A stretch of DNA of 54,873 nt. It comes from an uncultured Collinsella sp. (GTDB taxonomy: Bacteria; Actinomycetota; Coriobacteriia; Coriobacteriales; Coriobacteriaceae). Every line of letters starts with the position of its first letter. Position 1 is the first letter of the stretch. The notes beneath the pieces were generated by a model. It was given only the letters and a program-made list of their open reading frames with translations. It was not told where the DNA came from and did no database searches. Positions 19,264-26,801 of the stretch are shown here, piece by piece. The position numbers and the translations under genes were made by a program. Where the stretch lies: assembly GCA_902478875.1 (NCBI GenBank), contig CABSMZ010000001.1, forward strand, positions 1-54,873. The letters are read 5' to 3'.

Positions 19264-19619
19264 CCGCGGTCTCGTCCTACATCGCCTACGCGCGGGCACT
19301 CAATAGGCTGGGTTGGACGCCGGCCGAGTTTGCGGTGGCGGAGTCGTTTGTCGTGCGCCTGCGCGGCATGCTGGGACGGCGTCCGGTTGCCGCCAACGGC
19401 CTGCCGCTCGTCATGGCGTTTCCACGCTGCTCTTCGGTCCACACGTGTTTTATGGCCTATCCCATCGACATCGCCTTTATCGATGCACGTGGCTATGTCC
19501 TCGTATGCTACGAAAACGTACGTCCCTGGCGTATGTGCTCCTGCCCCGGCGCCTGGGCCGTACTAGAGCGTCCTTCAATCATTGTTTCGACCCCTGCTCT
19601 CCAACGCGTGCCGGCTTAA
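19260..19619 (+). CDS. DUF192 family protein
   Basis: The 119-residue protein matches DUF192: VRLRGMLGRRPVAANGLPLV, then FPRCSSVHTCFMAYPIDIAFID and GYVLVCYENVRPWR. The family has a small beta-barrel fold of unclear function. GTG at 19260 overlaps the stop of the upstream TadE-like gene and is preceded by GGGGGTGG. No signal peptide is present. Four cysteines in the core (two in FPRCSSVHTC, one in VLVCYEN, two-residue-spaced MCSC) are more than usual. Being last in the pilus operon suggests a helper role in pilus biogenesis, which is an inference from position only. Confidence 0.82.
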   Translation: MTAVSSYIAYARALNRLGWTPAEFAVAESFVVRLRGMLGRRPVAANGLPLVMAFPRCSSVHTCFMAYPIDIAFIDARGYVLVCYENVRPWRMCSCPGAWAVLERPSIIVSTPALQRVPA

Positions 19620-19622
19620 GAA

Positions 19623-19651
19623 TTGGCGACAGCGGACTTTCGTCATACGAA
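19623..19651 (+). promoter_or_regulatory. Candidate promoter of the toxin-antitoxin pair
   Basis: TTGGCG (19623-19628) and TACGAA (19646-19651) are separated by exactly 17 bases and lie 27 bases before the first start codon of the pair. Confidence 0.35.
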
Positions 19652-19677
19652 ATTGGGTAAGATGGAGGAGAAGATGC

Positions 19678-19944
19678 ATGGATGTTGAGATCCATCCCAA
19701 CGCTAAAAAGCACCTGACGGAAAAGCAGGTGCTTAGCGCTTGGCTTGCGGTTACTGAGTGCATTCGTCGCGAGTCGAAGGACGAGCCGCCGAGATGGCTT
19801 GCGATTGGATGGCTCCCAGACGGACGAAGCGTGGAGCTTGTCGCGGTCGAGCTTGTCCGTGGGTGGCTTATCATTCATGCCTTGTCTCCAGTCCAGAAGA
19901 AATTTTGGCAGGAGATTGAACGGGCTCGGCAAAGGGGTCGATGA
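19678..19944 (+). CDS. Putative toxin of a small toxin-antitoxin module (BrnT/RelE-like)
   Basis: The 88-residue protein begins MDVEIHPNAKKHLTEKQVLSAW and ends with HALSPVQKKFWQEIERAR. The pattern of an N-terminal helix holding K-H, a central LAIGWLPDGRSVELVAVEL sheet and a last amphipathic helix resembles the BrnT-like toxins of the RelE fold found in actinobacteria, but the match is from memory of the family only. The start is set by GGAGGAG at 19664-19670, seven bases upstream. The next gene, which overlaps it by four bases, encodes a ribbon-helix-helix protein, the expected antitoxin. An RNase activity is inferred. Confidence 0.62.
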   Translation: MDVEIHPNAKKHLTEKQVLSAWLAVTECIRRESKDEPPRWLAIGWLPDGRSVELVAVELVRGWLIIHALSPVQKKFWQEIERARQRGR

Positions 19945-20228
19945 TGGGCAAGACGTATACGGCCGCTAAAGGTCAGGTTGTAACGGATGAAATGATTGAC
20001 GCGTGGTGCGAGTCGTACGAGCGCGGAGAGTTTCCGGATGGCGAACATACCGTTGGTGGGATCGTGCATGGACGGCCCCCGCTCTCAGGTGAGGGGACGG
20101 CAACGTTGTCGGTCAAGATTCCTCTGGGAATGAAGGAGGCCATTCGTCGACGGGCGGCTGCCGAGGGGATGACGCCAAGTGAGTTTGCCCGTGCGGCTCT
20201 GAGCGAAAAACTTCTTGCTGCCGGCTGA
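19941..20228 (+). CDS. Ribbon-helix-helix antitoxin-like protein
   Basis: The 95-residue protein has a C-terminal ribbon-helix-helix domain (ATLSVKIPLGMKEAIRRR followed by AAAEGMTPSEFARAALSEKL), the DNA-binding fold of CopG-type antitoxins. Its N-terminal half (MIDAWCESYERGEFPDG) would bind the toxin. It starts at ATG 19941 or 19944, with AAAGGGG at 19931-19937, and overlaps the toxin stop. It would neutralise the toxin and repress the promoter of the pair. Confidence 0.72.
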   Translation: MMGKTYTAAKGQVVTDEMIDAWCESYERGEFPDGEHTVGGIVHGRPPLSGEGTATLSVKIPLGMKEAIRRRAAAEGMTPSEFARAALSEKLLAAG

Positions 20229-20291
20229 TGTCTCTGACGTGCCGATTTATAGAACCGAGGCTGTGCTCAAAAACTTTTTTAAAATTCTCGG

Positions 20292-20319
20292 TTGACCGGA
20301 ACGCGTCCTTGGTTATACT
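20292..20319 (+). promoter_or_regulatory. Promoter of tRNA-Phe
   Basis: TTGACC (20292-20297), a 16-base spacer and TATACT (20314-20319) lie 32 bases before the tRNA. Confidence 0.75.
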
Positions 20320-20351
20320 AATCAAGCCTTGAAACAAGGCACACCTCAAAT

Positions 20352-20424
<73 letters not shown>

Positions 20425-20437
20425 CCTTGAATTGACT

Positions 20438-20467
20438 AGGACCTCTGCAAAGGGGTCCTTTTCTTTT
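20438..20467 (+). terminator. Intrinsic terminator of tRNA-Phe
   Basis: GGACCTCT pairs with AGGGGTCC around a GCAA loop and runs into TTTTCTTTT. Confidence 0.85.
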
Positions 20468-20470
20468 ATG

Positions 20471-20640
20471 CAGCCCCCACATGGAATCGAACCCCGTGAG
20501 GGCGCGTAAGCGTTTGCCAGCGTAGCTCGCAAGGCGCGTAAGCGCCGCAGCGGTCCGTCCGCGCAGCGCGCGGACGCGATTCCCTTCCCCGCCACCTTGA
20601 ATTGACTAGGACCTCTGCAAAGGGGTCCTTTTCTTTTATG
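20471..20640 (+). repeat. tRNA-associated repeat unit after tRNA-Phe
   Basis: The unit starts with an inverted copy of the tRNA T-arm (GGAATCGAACCCC at 20483-20495). A GC-rich core with hairpins such as GGCGC-GTAA-GCGCC follows. It ends with a 64-bp exact direct copy (20577-20640) of the tRNA-Phe 3' end plus terminator (20407-20470), 170 bases downstream of the original. The core differs from that at the Leu and Arg genes. Only the tRNA 3' part is copied, so this is not a second tRNA. The rest up to 20890 holds no gene. A TATACT at 20820-20825 lacks a good -35. Confidence 0.9.
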
Positions 20641-20890
20641 TAGGGTTCTGCGGAAACTGCGTCCCAGAATAAGGGCTCAGAACGGGACACACTTTCCGGT
20701 GCCTGCCTCCGGCGCGCGTACACACCTCGTCGCACCATTCCGAGCCCGCCCGCCCCAGACATTCCTCCCACTTTCGCGTCACTTTACAGACCGTTCGGTC
20801 GTCTGTCCGCACGCGCGGGTATACTCAAAACGATACTTTTCCTATGCAATACGATGCAGGCTCGGCCTGCACGATCCGAAGGGGGCAGTG

Positions 20891-21952
20891 ATGGAGAGGA
20901 TACTCGGCGTTAATCTCTCTGGCTGGTTCATTCCCGAGCCTTGGGTTACCCCGTCGCTATACGCGGCGACCGGTGCATCCAACGCGGCCGAGCTGCAGGA
21001 GGCCATGGGCACCGCCGCCTATAACGAGCGCATGCGCCGTCATTACGAGACGTTTGTGAGCGAGGACGATTTTCGCCGCATGGCGCAGATTGGCCTCAAT
21101 GCCGTGCGTCTGCCGGTACCCTGGTATGCCTTTGGCTCGCAGGAGTCCGATGCGTCCTACATCTCGGTTGTCGACTACATCGACCGTGCAATTGAGTGGG
21201 CTGCCAAGTACGACATCCGCGTGCTGCTTGATCTAGCAACTGTGCCCGGTGGCCAGGGCGATTCCAACGATTCGCCCACCACGCCGGAGGCTGTCGCCGA
21301 GTGGCATTCGTCCACCAACGGTCGTCATGTCGCACTCGACGTGCTCGAGCGCTTGGCCGATCGCTACGGCGAGGCCGAGAGCCTGCTGGGCATTGAGCTG
21401 CTGGATACGCCGCAGATGAGTGTCCGCAAGAGCCTCTTCACCATGACGGATGGCATTCCGGCGCACTACCTGCGCAACTTCTATCGCGATGCCTATGAGC
21501 TCGTCCGTTCGTATATGCCCGAGGATAAGATCGTCGTCTTCTCGTCGTCGGGGCATCCCAGCGAGTGGAAGCATTTTATGCGCGGCACTAAGTACAAGAA
21601 CGTCTACATGGACCTTCACCTGTACCATTACCGCGACGAGCATGCGCTCGACATCACGAGCCCCCGCGGGCTGACGACGGCGATTTCGCGTAACAAGCGC
21701 GAGCTTAAAGAAGCGATTTCGACTGGGTTCCCCGTGCTGGTGGGCGAATGGTCGGGCGCGGCGATCTTTGCCAACTCGTCGGTTACGCCCGAAGGCCGCA
21801 ATGCCTACGAGCGCGTGTTTATCGCCAACCAGCTGGCTTCGTTTGCGCCGGCTGCCGGTTGGTTCTTCCAAACGTGGAAGACCGAGAAGCGCATTGCAGC
21901 ATGGGACGCCCGCGCGGCACTCGGCACGCTCGAGCGCGGCATGATTGAATAG
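20891..21952 (+). CDS. GH5-like (exo-1,3-beta-glucanase type) protein, probably lacking activity
   Basis: The 353-residue protein resembles the exo-beta-1,3-glucanase branch of glycoside hydrolase family 5. It starts with GVNLSGWFIPEPWVTPSL, has AVRLPVPW, GIELLDTP at about 167-174, DLHLYHY, the nucleophile segment LVGEWS (Glu286) and GWFFQTWKTE. In active enzymes the second of these carries N-E-P with the acid/base glutamate. Here it reads D-T-P, with Thr173 in that place. No signal peptide is seen, so it is intracellular. ATG 20891 has GGGGG five bases upstream. It sits seven bases before rsmI. It may be a degenerate enzyme, a binding protein, or a hydrolase with a displaced acid. Confidence 0.82.
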   Translation: MERILGVNLSGWFIPEPWVTPSLYAATGASNAAELQEAMGTAAYNERMRRHYETFVSEDDFRRMAQIGLNAVRLPVPWYAFGSQESDASYISVVDYIDRAIEWAAKYDIRVLLDLATVPGGQGDSNDSPTTPEAVAEWHSSTNGRHVALDVLERLADRYGEAESLLGIELLDTPQMSVRKSLFTMTDGIPAHYLRNFYRDAYELVRSYMPEDKIVVFSSSGHPSEWKHFMRGTKYKNVYMDLHLYHYRDEHALDITSPRGLTTAISRNKRELKEAISTGFPVLVGEWSGAAIFANSSVTPEGRNAYERVFIANQLASFAPAAGWFFQTWKTEKRIAAWDARAALGTLERGMIE

Positions 21953-21958
21953 GTTGAT

Positions 21959-22837
21959 ATGACGCAAAACAGCGCCCGCACGGGCAAACTTTATGTGGTC
22001 GGTACGCCCATCGGTAACCTGGGCGACCTGTCTCCGCGCGTCGGCGAGGCATTTGCCGCCGCCGATGCCATTTGCTGCGAGGACACGCGTGTGACGTCAA
22101 AGCTGCTGATGCACCTGGGCATTTCCAAGCCGCTTGTCCGTTGCGACGAGAATGTGATCGCCAGCCGCGCCGCCGGCCTAGTCGACCGTCTGCTGGCGGG
22201 GGAGACCCTCGCCTTTGCCTCGGACGCCGGCATGCCGAGCGTGTCCGATCCCGGCCAGGCGCTGGTCGAGGCGGCACGTGAGGCCGATGTACCCGTAGAA
22301 GTTATTCCCGGGCCCTCTGCTTGCGTCACGGCGCTCGTTTCGTCCGGCATTCCCTGCGAGCATTTTTTCTTCGAGGGCTTTTTGGGCCGAAAGCACGGCG
22401 ACCGTGTGCGCCGTTTGCAGCGCCTTGCCGTGGTGCCCGGCGCGCTCATCTTCTACGAGTCTCCACATCGCATCGTGGCGACGCTCGAGGCCGTGGCCGA
22501 GGTCTTTCCCCAGCGCGTGGTCGCTGTCTGCCGCGAACTCACCAAGCTGCATGAGGAGGTCTTGCGCGGGCCCGCCGACCAGCTTGCCGAAGAACTGCGT
22601 GCTCGTGGCGAGGTAAAGGGCGAGATTGCGCTGGTTATCGCGCCGCCGAGCGAGGATGAGGAGGCCGGTATCGTGCCGGTTGGCGCAGCGGCGGCGGATC
22701 CCGACGAGGCCCTGCGCGAGGATATCCGCGCCGCGCTCGAGGAGGGGGAGCCCGCGTCTGCGGTGGCCAAGCGCCTGTCTCAGAAGTATTCGCGCCGCAA
22801 GCGCGATGTCTATGCCATGGTGCTCGATATGCAATAG
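21959..22837 (+). CDS. rsmI: 16S rRNA (cytidine(1402)-2'-O)-methyltransferase RsmI
   Basis: RsmI methylates the 2'-OH of C1402 in the decoding site of 16S rRNA using S-adenosylmethionine. The 292-residue protein opens with LYVVGTPIGNLGDLSPR and shows CEDTRVTSKLLMHL, ASDAGMPSVSDPG, VIPGPSACVTAL and FEGFLGRK, all family signatures of this tetrapyrrole-methylase fold. The length is normal. It is followed by metG and rsmA, the latter modifying the same subunit, so the cluster links rRNA modification with tRNA charging. Confidence 0.97.
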   Translation: MTQNSARTGKLYVVGTPIGNLGDLSPRVGEAFAAADAICCEDTRVTSKLLMHLGISKPLVRCDENVIASRAAGLVDRLLAGETLAFASDAGMPSVSDPGQALVEAAREADVPVEVIPGPSACVTALVSSGIPCEHFFFEGFLGRKHGDRVRRLQRLAVVPGALIFYESPHRIVATLEAVAEVFPQRVVAVCRELTKLHEEVLRGPADQLAEELRARGEVKGEIALVIAPPSEDEEAGIVPVGAAAADPDEALREDIRAALEEGEPASAVAKRLSQKYSRRKRDVYAMVLDMQ

Positions 22838-22906
22838 ATGGAGGATATCCAGCCCTTGCGCTAGAATCATCCTCTGTATGCAACGTTTTTCTGGAGGACA
22901 AACCCC

Positions 22907-24508
22907 ATGGATCAAAGCAAGCCTTCGTTCTTTATCACGACGCCCATCTACTACGTCAACGCCGATCCGCACCTGGGCACGGCTTATTCCACCATCATCG
23001 CCGACGTTCAGGCTCGCTATCGCCGCTCCGCCGGCTATAACGTCAAGTTCCTGACCGGCATGGACGAGCACGGCGAGAAGGTCGCCGAGGCCGCAGCCAA
23101 GCACAACATGACGCCTCAGGAGTGGACCGACAGCCAGGCTCCGCACTTCAAGGAGCTTTGGAACAAGCTCGAGATCTCCAACGACGACTTCATCCGCACC
23201 ACCGAGCCGCGCCAGCACCATGCCGTGCAGTACCTGTGGGAGCGCATGAAGGAGTCCGGCTACCTGTATAAGGGCAGCTACGATGGCTGGTACTGTGTGC
23301 CCGACGAGACCTACTTCACCGATACGCAGGTCCAGAAGGGCGACGAGGAGTACGGCAGCGTCGGCCAGCACCTGTGCCCCGACTGCCACCGTCCGCTTGA
23401 GCGCGTGCAGGAGGAGTCCTACTTCTTTAAGCTTTCTGCCTTCCAGGACAAGCTGCTCAAGCTCTATGACGAGCACCCTGACTTTGTCGAGCCTGCGTTC
23501 CGTATGAACGAGGTACGCAGCTTTGTCGAGGGCGGCCTTAACGACCTTTCCGTGAGCCGCACGAGCTTTGACTGGGGCATTCAGGTCCCGTTTGACGAGG
23601 GCCACGTGACCTACGTGTGGTTCGATGCGCTGCTCAACTACATGACGGCCGTCGGCTACGGTGTCGACACCGACGAGGCACGTGCCGAGCTGGCCTATCG
23701 CTGGCCTGCGCAGTTCCACATCGTGGGTAAGGACATCATCCGCTTCCACTGCGTCATTTGGCCCGCCATGCTCATGGCCATCGGCGAGGCCCTGCCCGAG
23801 CACGTCTTTGCCCACGGCTTCCTGACCGTGCGCAATGCCGAGACTGGCAAGGCCGAGAAGATGTCCAAGAGCCGCGGCAACGCCATCGCTCCGCAGGACG
23901 TTATCGACATGCTGGGCGTCGAGGGCTATCGCTACTACTTCATGACCGACGTCGTTCCCGGTACCGACGGCGCCATCAGCTTCGATCGCATGGAGCAGGT
24001 CTACAACGCCGACCTGGCCAACAGCTGGGGCAATCTGATTTCGCGTTCGCTCAACATGAGCGCAAAGTACTTTGACGGCTGCGCCCCGGCTAAACCGGCG
24101 TCTGCCGACGCGTTCGACAACCCGCTGGCAAAGATCGCCGATGGTCTGGTCGAGCGCTACATGGCCAAGATGGACGTGCTCGATTACGGTGGGGCCAAGG
24201 ACGAGGTCATGGAGCTCATCCATGCTGCCAACCACTACATCGAGGACTCCGAGCCCTGGGCGCTTGCCAAGGACGAGGCCAAGGCTGACGAGCTGGCGTT
24301 CGTGATCTACAACCTGCTCGAGGCCATCCGCATTGCCGCTCACCTGCTGATGCCGCTCATGCCCCAGACTTCTGCCGAGGCCCTGCGCCGTCTGTCCTGT
24401 GAGGGCGAGGCCGCGAGCGACGACCTCAAGGGCATTTGCACTTGGGGCCTGCTTGCCGGCGGTCAGCCCGTCGAGAAGGGTGAGCCGCTGTTCCCGCGTC
24501 TGGGCTAA
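22907..24508 (+). CDS. metG: Methionyl-tRNA synthetase
   Basis: The class I enzyme charges tRNA-Met. The 533-residue protein has the HIGH-type motif DPHLGTAY near residue 20, the connective peptide with WYCVPDETYF and HLCPDC, and KMSKSRGN near residue 320. It ends without the C-terminal dimer or tRNA-binding domain of the longer E. coli type. Of the four zinc ligands expected in the knuckle only three are Cys, and Asp stands in place of the second. The ribosome site is GGAGG before ATG 22907. A terminator follows at 24549. Confidence 0.97.
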   Translation: MDQSKPSFFITTPIYYVNADPHLGTAYSTIIADVQARYRRSAGYNVKFLTGMDEHGEKVAEAAAKHNMTPQEWTDSQAPHFKELWNKLEISNDDFIRTTEPRQHHAVQYLWERMKESGYLYKGSYDGWYCVPDETYFTDTQVQKGDEEYGSVGQHLCPDCHRPLERVQEESYFFKLSAFQDKLLKLYDEHPDFVEPAFRMNEVRSFVEGGLNDLSVSRTSFDWGIQVPFDEGHVTYVWFDALLNYMTAVGYGVDTDEARAELAYRWPAQFHIVGKDIIRFHCVIWPAMLMAIGEALPEHVFAHGFLTVRNAETGKAEKMSKSRGNAIAPQDVIDMLGVEGYRYYFMTDVVPGTDGAISFDRMEQVYNADLANSWGNLISRSLNMSAKYFDGCAPAKPASADAFDNPLAKIADGLVERYMAKMDVLDYGGAKDEVMELIHAANHYIEDSEPWALAKDEAKADELAFVIYNLLEAIRIAAHLLMPLMPQTSAEALRRLSCEGEAASDDLKGICTWGLLAGGQPVEKGEPLFPRLG

Positions 24509-24548
24509 GACGCAGCGCGCCATATCGGCAATTTGCTGTTTAGATGTA

Positions 24549-24583
24549 AGGGCATGGCCGCAACGGTCCATGCCCTTTCGTTT
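24549..24583 (+). terminator. Terminator after metG
   Basis: AGGGCATGG pairs with CCATGCCCT around a 10-base loop, followed by TTTCGTTTC. Confidence 0.75.
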
Positions 24584-24615
24584 CAAGACGCCGCCATCAT
24601 GCTAAGGAGGCAACT

Positions 24616-25476
24616 ATGACAACTTCGCCTTTGGCAAACCCCACGGCAACAAGGGAGCTGCTGGAGGAGTTTGGCCTTGCGACCAAGCATCGCCTGGGCC
24701 AGAACTTCCTGATCGACAACCATGTAATTGAGCGCATTTGCGAGCTTGCCGAGCTTGCAGGCGATGAGCGCGTGCTCGAGGTTGGTCCGGGCGTTGGTAC
24801 GCTCACGCTTGCGCTGTTGCAGGAGGCGGCGTGCGTCACGTCGATCGAGGCCGATCCCGAGCTCGAGCCGGTGCTCGATGCTCACGCCGCCGACTACGCC
24901 AACTTCCGCTTTATCATGGGTGACGCGCTTAAGGTGGGCCCGGAGCAGATTGAGCAGGCTGCGGGCGGTGAGCCGACGGTATTTGTCGCGAACTTGCCCT
25001 ATAACGTGGCGGCGACGATCATTTTGCAATTTTTCCAGACGATGCCGGCGCTCAAGCGCGCCGTCGTCATGGTGCAAAAGGAGGTTGCCGATCGCATTGC
25101 CGCAGTGCCGGGCAACAAGACCTATGGCGGCTATACGGCAAAGCTTGGCCTGTATGCGCAGGTAACGGGTCGCTTTGAGGTGCCGCCGCGTTGCTTTATG
25201 CCGGCGCCACACGTGGACTCGGCCGTCGTGCGTATCGACCGTGTTGACGGTGTGGTGCCCGAAGGACTCGATCGCGAATTTGTGGCCCGCGTGATTGACG
25301 CTGCATTTGCTCAGCGTCGCAAGACCATCCGCAATTCCATGAGCGCCAACGGCTTTGCCAAGGACGTGCTCGATGCCGCCTTTGAGGCTTGCGGTATCGC
25401 ACCCACCACGCGCGCCGAGACGCTCGGCGTCGCCGACTTTGTGTGCCTGGCTCGGGAGCTTTCCCATGACGCTTAA
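24616..25476 (+). CDS. rsmA: 16S rRNA dimethyladenosine transferase RsmA (KsgA)
   Basis: RsmA dimethylates A1518 and A1519 near the 3' end of 16S rRNA. The 286-residue protein has KHRLGQNFLIDNHV, the S-adenosylmethionine-binding VLEVGPGVGTLT, NLPYNVAATII with the catalytic N-L-P-Y motif, and the C-terminal RRKTIRNSM helix region. AAGGAGG at 24602-24608 is a strong ribosome site. The tatD gene starts 11 bases before its end, so the two are co-translated. Confidence 0.97.
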   Translation: MTTSPLANPTATRELLEEFGLATKHRLGQNFLIDNHVIERICELAELAGDERVLEVGPGVGTLTLALLQEAACVTSIEADPELEPVLDAHAADYANFRFIMGDALKVGPEQIEQAAGGEPTVFVANLPYNVAATIILQFFQTMPALKRAVVMVQKEVADRIAAVPGNKTYGGYTAKLGLYAQVTGRFEVPPRCFMPAPHVDSAVVRIDRVDGVVPEGLDREFVARVIDAAFAQRRKTIRNSMSANGFAKDVLDAAFEACGIAPTTRAETLGVADFVCLARELSHDA

Positions 25477-26383
25477 TGCCGAACGCGTGACGTTTACCAA
25501 GAAAAAGAAGACGGTTGCTTGTCCCGTGCCCTTGGCACCGCTTGCCGACACACATGCGCATCTGCTTTCGTTCTGGGGCAAGGATGTGCCCGAGACACTC
25601 GTGCGTGCCAAGGCGGCAGGCATCGACCTGTTGGTGACGGTCTTCGACCCCATCGCCGACAAGCGCAGCGTGACGGACTATAGCGACTGGCTCGTGCGCG
25701 AAATTCTGCCGATGCAGGATATCCCGCAGATCAAGTATCTTGCCGGCGTGCATCCGTATGGCGCGCCGGACTATACCGACGACATTCACGCGCAGGTTGT
25801 TGCTGCGCTTGATGACCCTTTGTGCGCCGGTATTGGCGAAATCGGTCTGGACTACCACATGGACTATGACGACGATATCGCGCCGGCACCCCATAACGTG
25901 CAGATTGACTGCATGGCGCGCCAGCTCGAGCTTGCCGTGCGTCGTAACGTGCCGGTGGAGCTGCATCTGCGTCACGAGGACATGGACCAGGAGCGTACCT
26001 CGCACGTGGACGCCTACAACGTGCTTCGTGAGGTGGGCGTGCCCCAGGCCGGTTGTGTGCTGCACTGTTTTGGCGAGGACCGCGCCACGATGGAGCGCTT
26101 TGTGGAGTTGGGCTGCTATATCGCCTATGGTGGTGCGGCCACCTTTAAGCGCAACGACGACGTGCGCGAGGCATTTGCGGCAACCCCACTCGATCGAATA
26201 TTGTTCGAGACGGATTGCCCGTATATGGCTCCGGAGCCCATCCGCGGTCTTGAATGCGAGCCCGCAATGATCTCCATTACGGCAAACGCGCTGGTTAACG
26301 ACCGTGTCGATCGCACTGGTGAGGACGCCGAAACAATCGCGCATGCCGCTTGGGAAAATGCCTGCAAACTTTTTCAAAAATAG
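25466..26383 (+). CDS. tatD: TatD family metal-dependent hydrolase
   Basis: The 305-residue protein belongs to the TatD DNase-like amidohydrolases. The metal-binding H-x-H is in ADTHAHLLSF, the bridging Glu in GIGEIGLDYH, further ligands in VELHLRHED and VLHCFGED, and the last Asp in FETDCPYMAPEP. A C-terminal segment of about 60 residues continues past the usual end. ATG 25466 is chosen for GGGAG at 25453-25457 and overlaps the end of rsmA. Pairing of rsmA with a TatD-like hydrolase is common in bacteria. Confidence 0.92.
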   Translation: MTLNAERVTFTKKKKTVACPVPLAPLADTHAHLLSFWGKDVPETLVRAKAAGIDLLVTVFDPIADKRSVTDYSDWLVREILPMQDIPQIKYLAGVHPYGAPDYTDDIHAQVVAALDDPLCAGIGEIGLDYHMDYDDDIAPAPHNVQIDCMARQLELAVRRNVPVELHLRHEDMDQERTSHVDAYNVLREVGVPQAGCVLHCFGEDRATMERFVELGCYIAYGGAATFKRNDDVREAFAATPLDRILFETDCPYMAPEPIRGLECEPAMISITANALVNDRVDRTGEDAETIAHAAWENACKLFQK

Positions 26384-26386
26384 TTC

Positions 26387-26415
26387 TTGCGTTCGCGGTG
26401 GCGCTCCGTTATTCT
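26387..26415 (+). promoter_or_regulatory. Promoter of tRNA-Leu
   Basis: TTGCGT (26387-26392), 17 bases, TATTCT (26410-26415), ending 11 bases before the tRNA. Confidence 0.7.
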
Positions 26416-26426
26416 AATTCCTGCAC

Positions 26427-26513
26427 GCGGGCGTGGCGGAATTGGCAGACGCGTACGGTTCAGGTCCGTATGGGGGCAACCCCATGAAGGTTCAAGTCCT
26501 TTCGCCCGCACCA
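26427..26513 (+). tRNA. tRNA-Leu (anticodon CAG)
   Basis: The class II tRNA has acceptor GCGGGCG/CGCCCGC, anticodon stem TACGG/CCGTA with loop TTCAGGT, a long variable arm (TGGGGGCAACCCCA) and T-loop TTCAAGT. CCA is encoded at 26511-26513. Confidence 0.96.
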
Positions 26514-26524
26514 TTGATTGAAAG

Positions 26525-26549
26525 AGCTCCCAGCAATGGGAGCTTTTTT
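26525..26549 (+). terminator. Intrinsic terminator of tRNA-Leu
   Basis: AGCTCCCA-GCAA-TGGGAGCT with six T's. Confidence 0.9.
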
Positions 26550-26555
26550 GTTATG

Positions 26556-26744
26556 TGCCCATCGCGGGGACTTGAACCTGCGAAGGAGCGAGCGTCAAGA
26601 AAACGCGGAGCGTTTTTAGCGAGCTGGCAAGGACGCCGGCAGGCGGCCGATGCCGGTGCGGATCCGCGAAGCGGATACGCGGACGTCCTTTCGCCCGCAC
26701 CATTAAATGAAAGAGCTCCCAGCAATGGGGGCTTTTTTGTTATG
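26556..26744 (+). repeat. tRNA-associated repeat unit after tRNA-Leu
   Basis: An inverted copy of this tRNA's T-arm (GGACTTGAACCT at 26568-26579) is followed by a core at 26581-26684. Its stem-loops AAAACGC-GGA-GCGTTTT, CGCC-GGCA-GGCG and ATCCGC-GAA-GCGGAT recur in the units at tRNA-Arg. A direct copy of the tRNA 3' end and terminator (26685-26744, against 26496-26555, a few mismatches) closes the unit. The repeat distance is 189 bases. Confidence 0.9.
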
Positions 26745-26801
26745 CACGATCTCCTTGGACGGGTATCCTAATGGCAACGTGTGCCTATCAGAGGAGAGAC
26801 C

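Noticed and set aside
20577..20604. Possible second tRNA-Phe gene
   Set aside because: Only the 3' part of the T-arm and the acceptor strand are present, so it is a partial copy within the repeat unit.
22838..22906. T-box or S-box leader before metG, and T-box before serS
   Set aside because: The gap is under 70 bases at metG, and at serS there is no T-box motif (TGGNACCGCG-like) or terminator.
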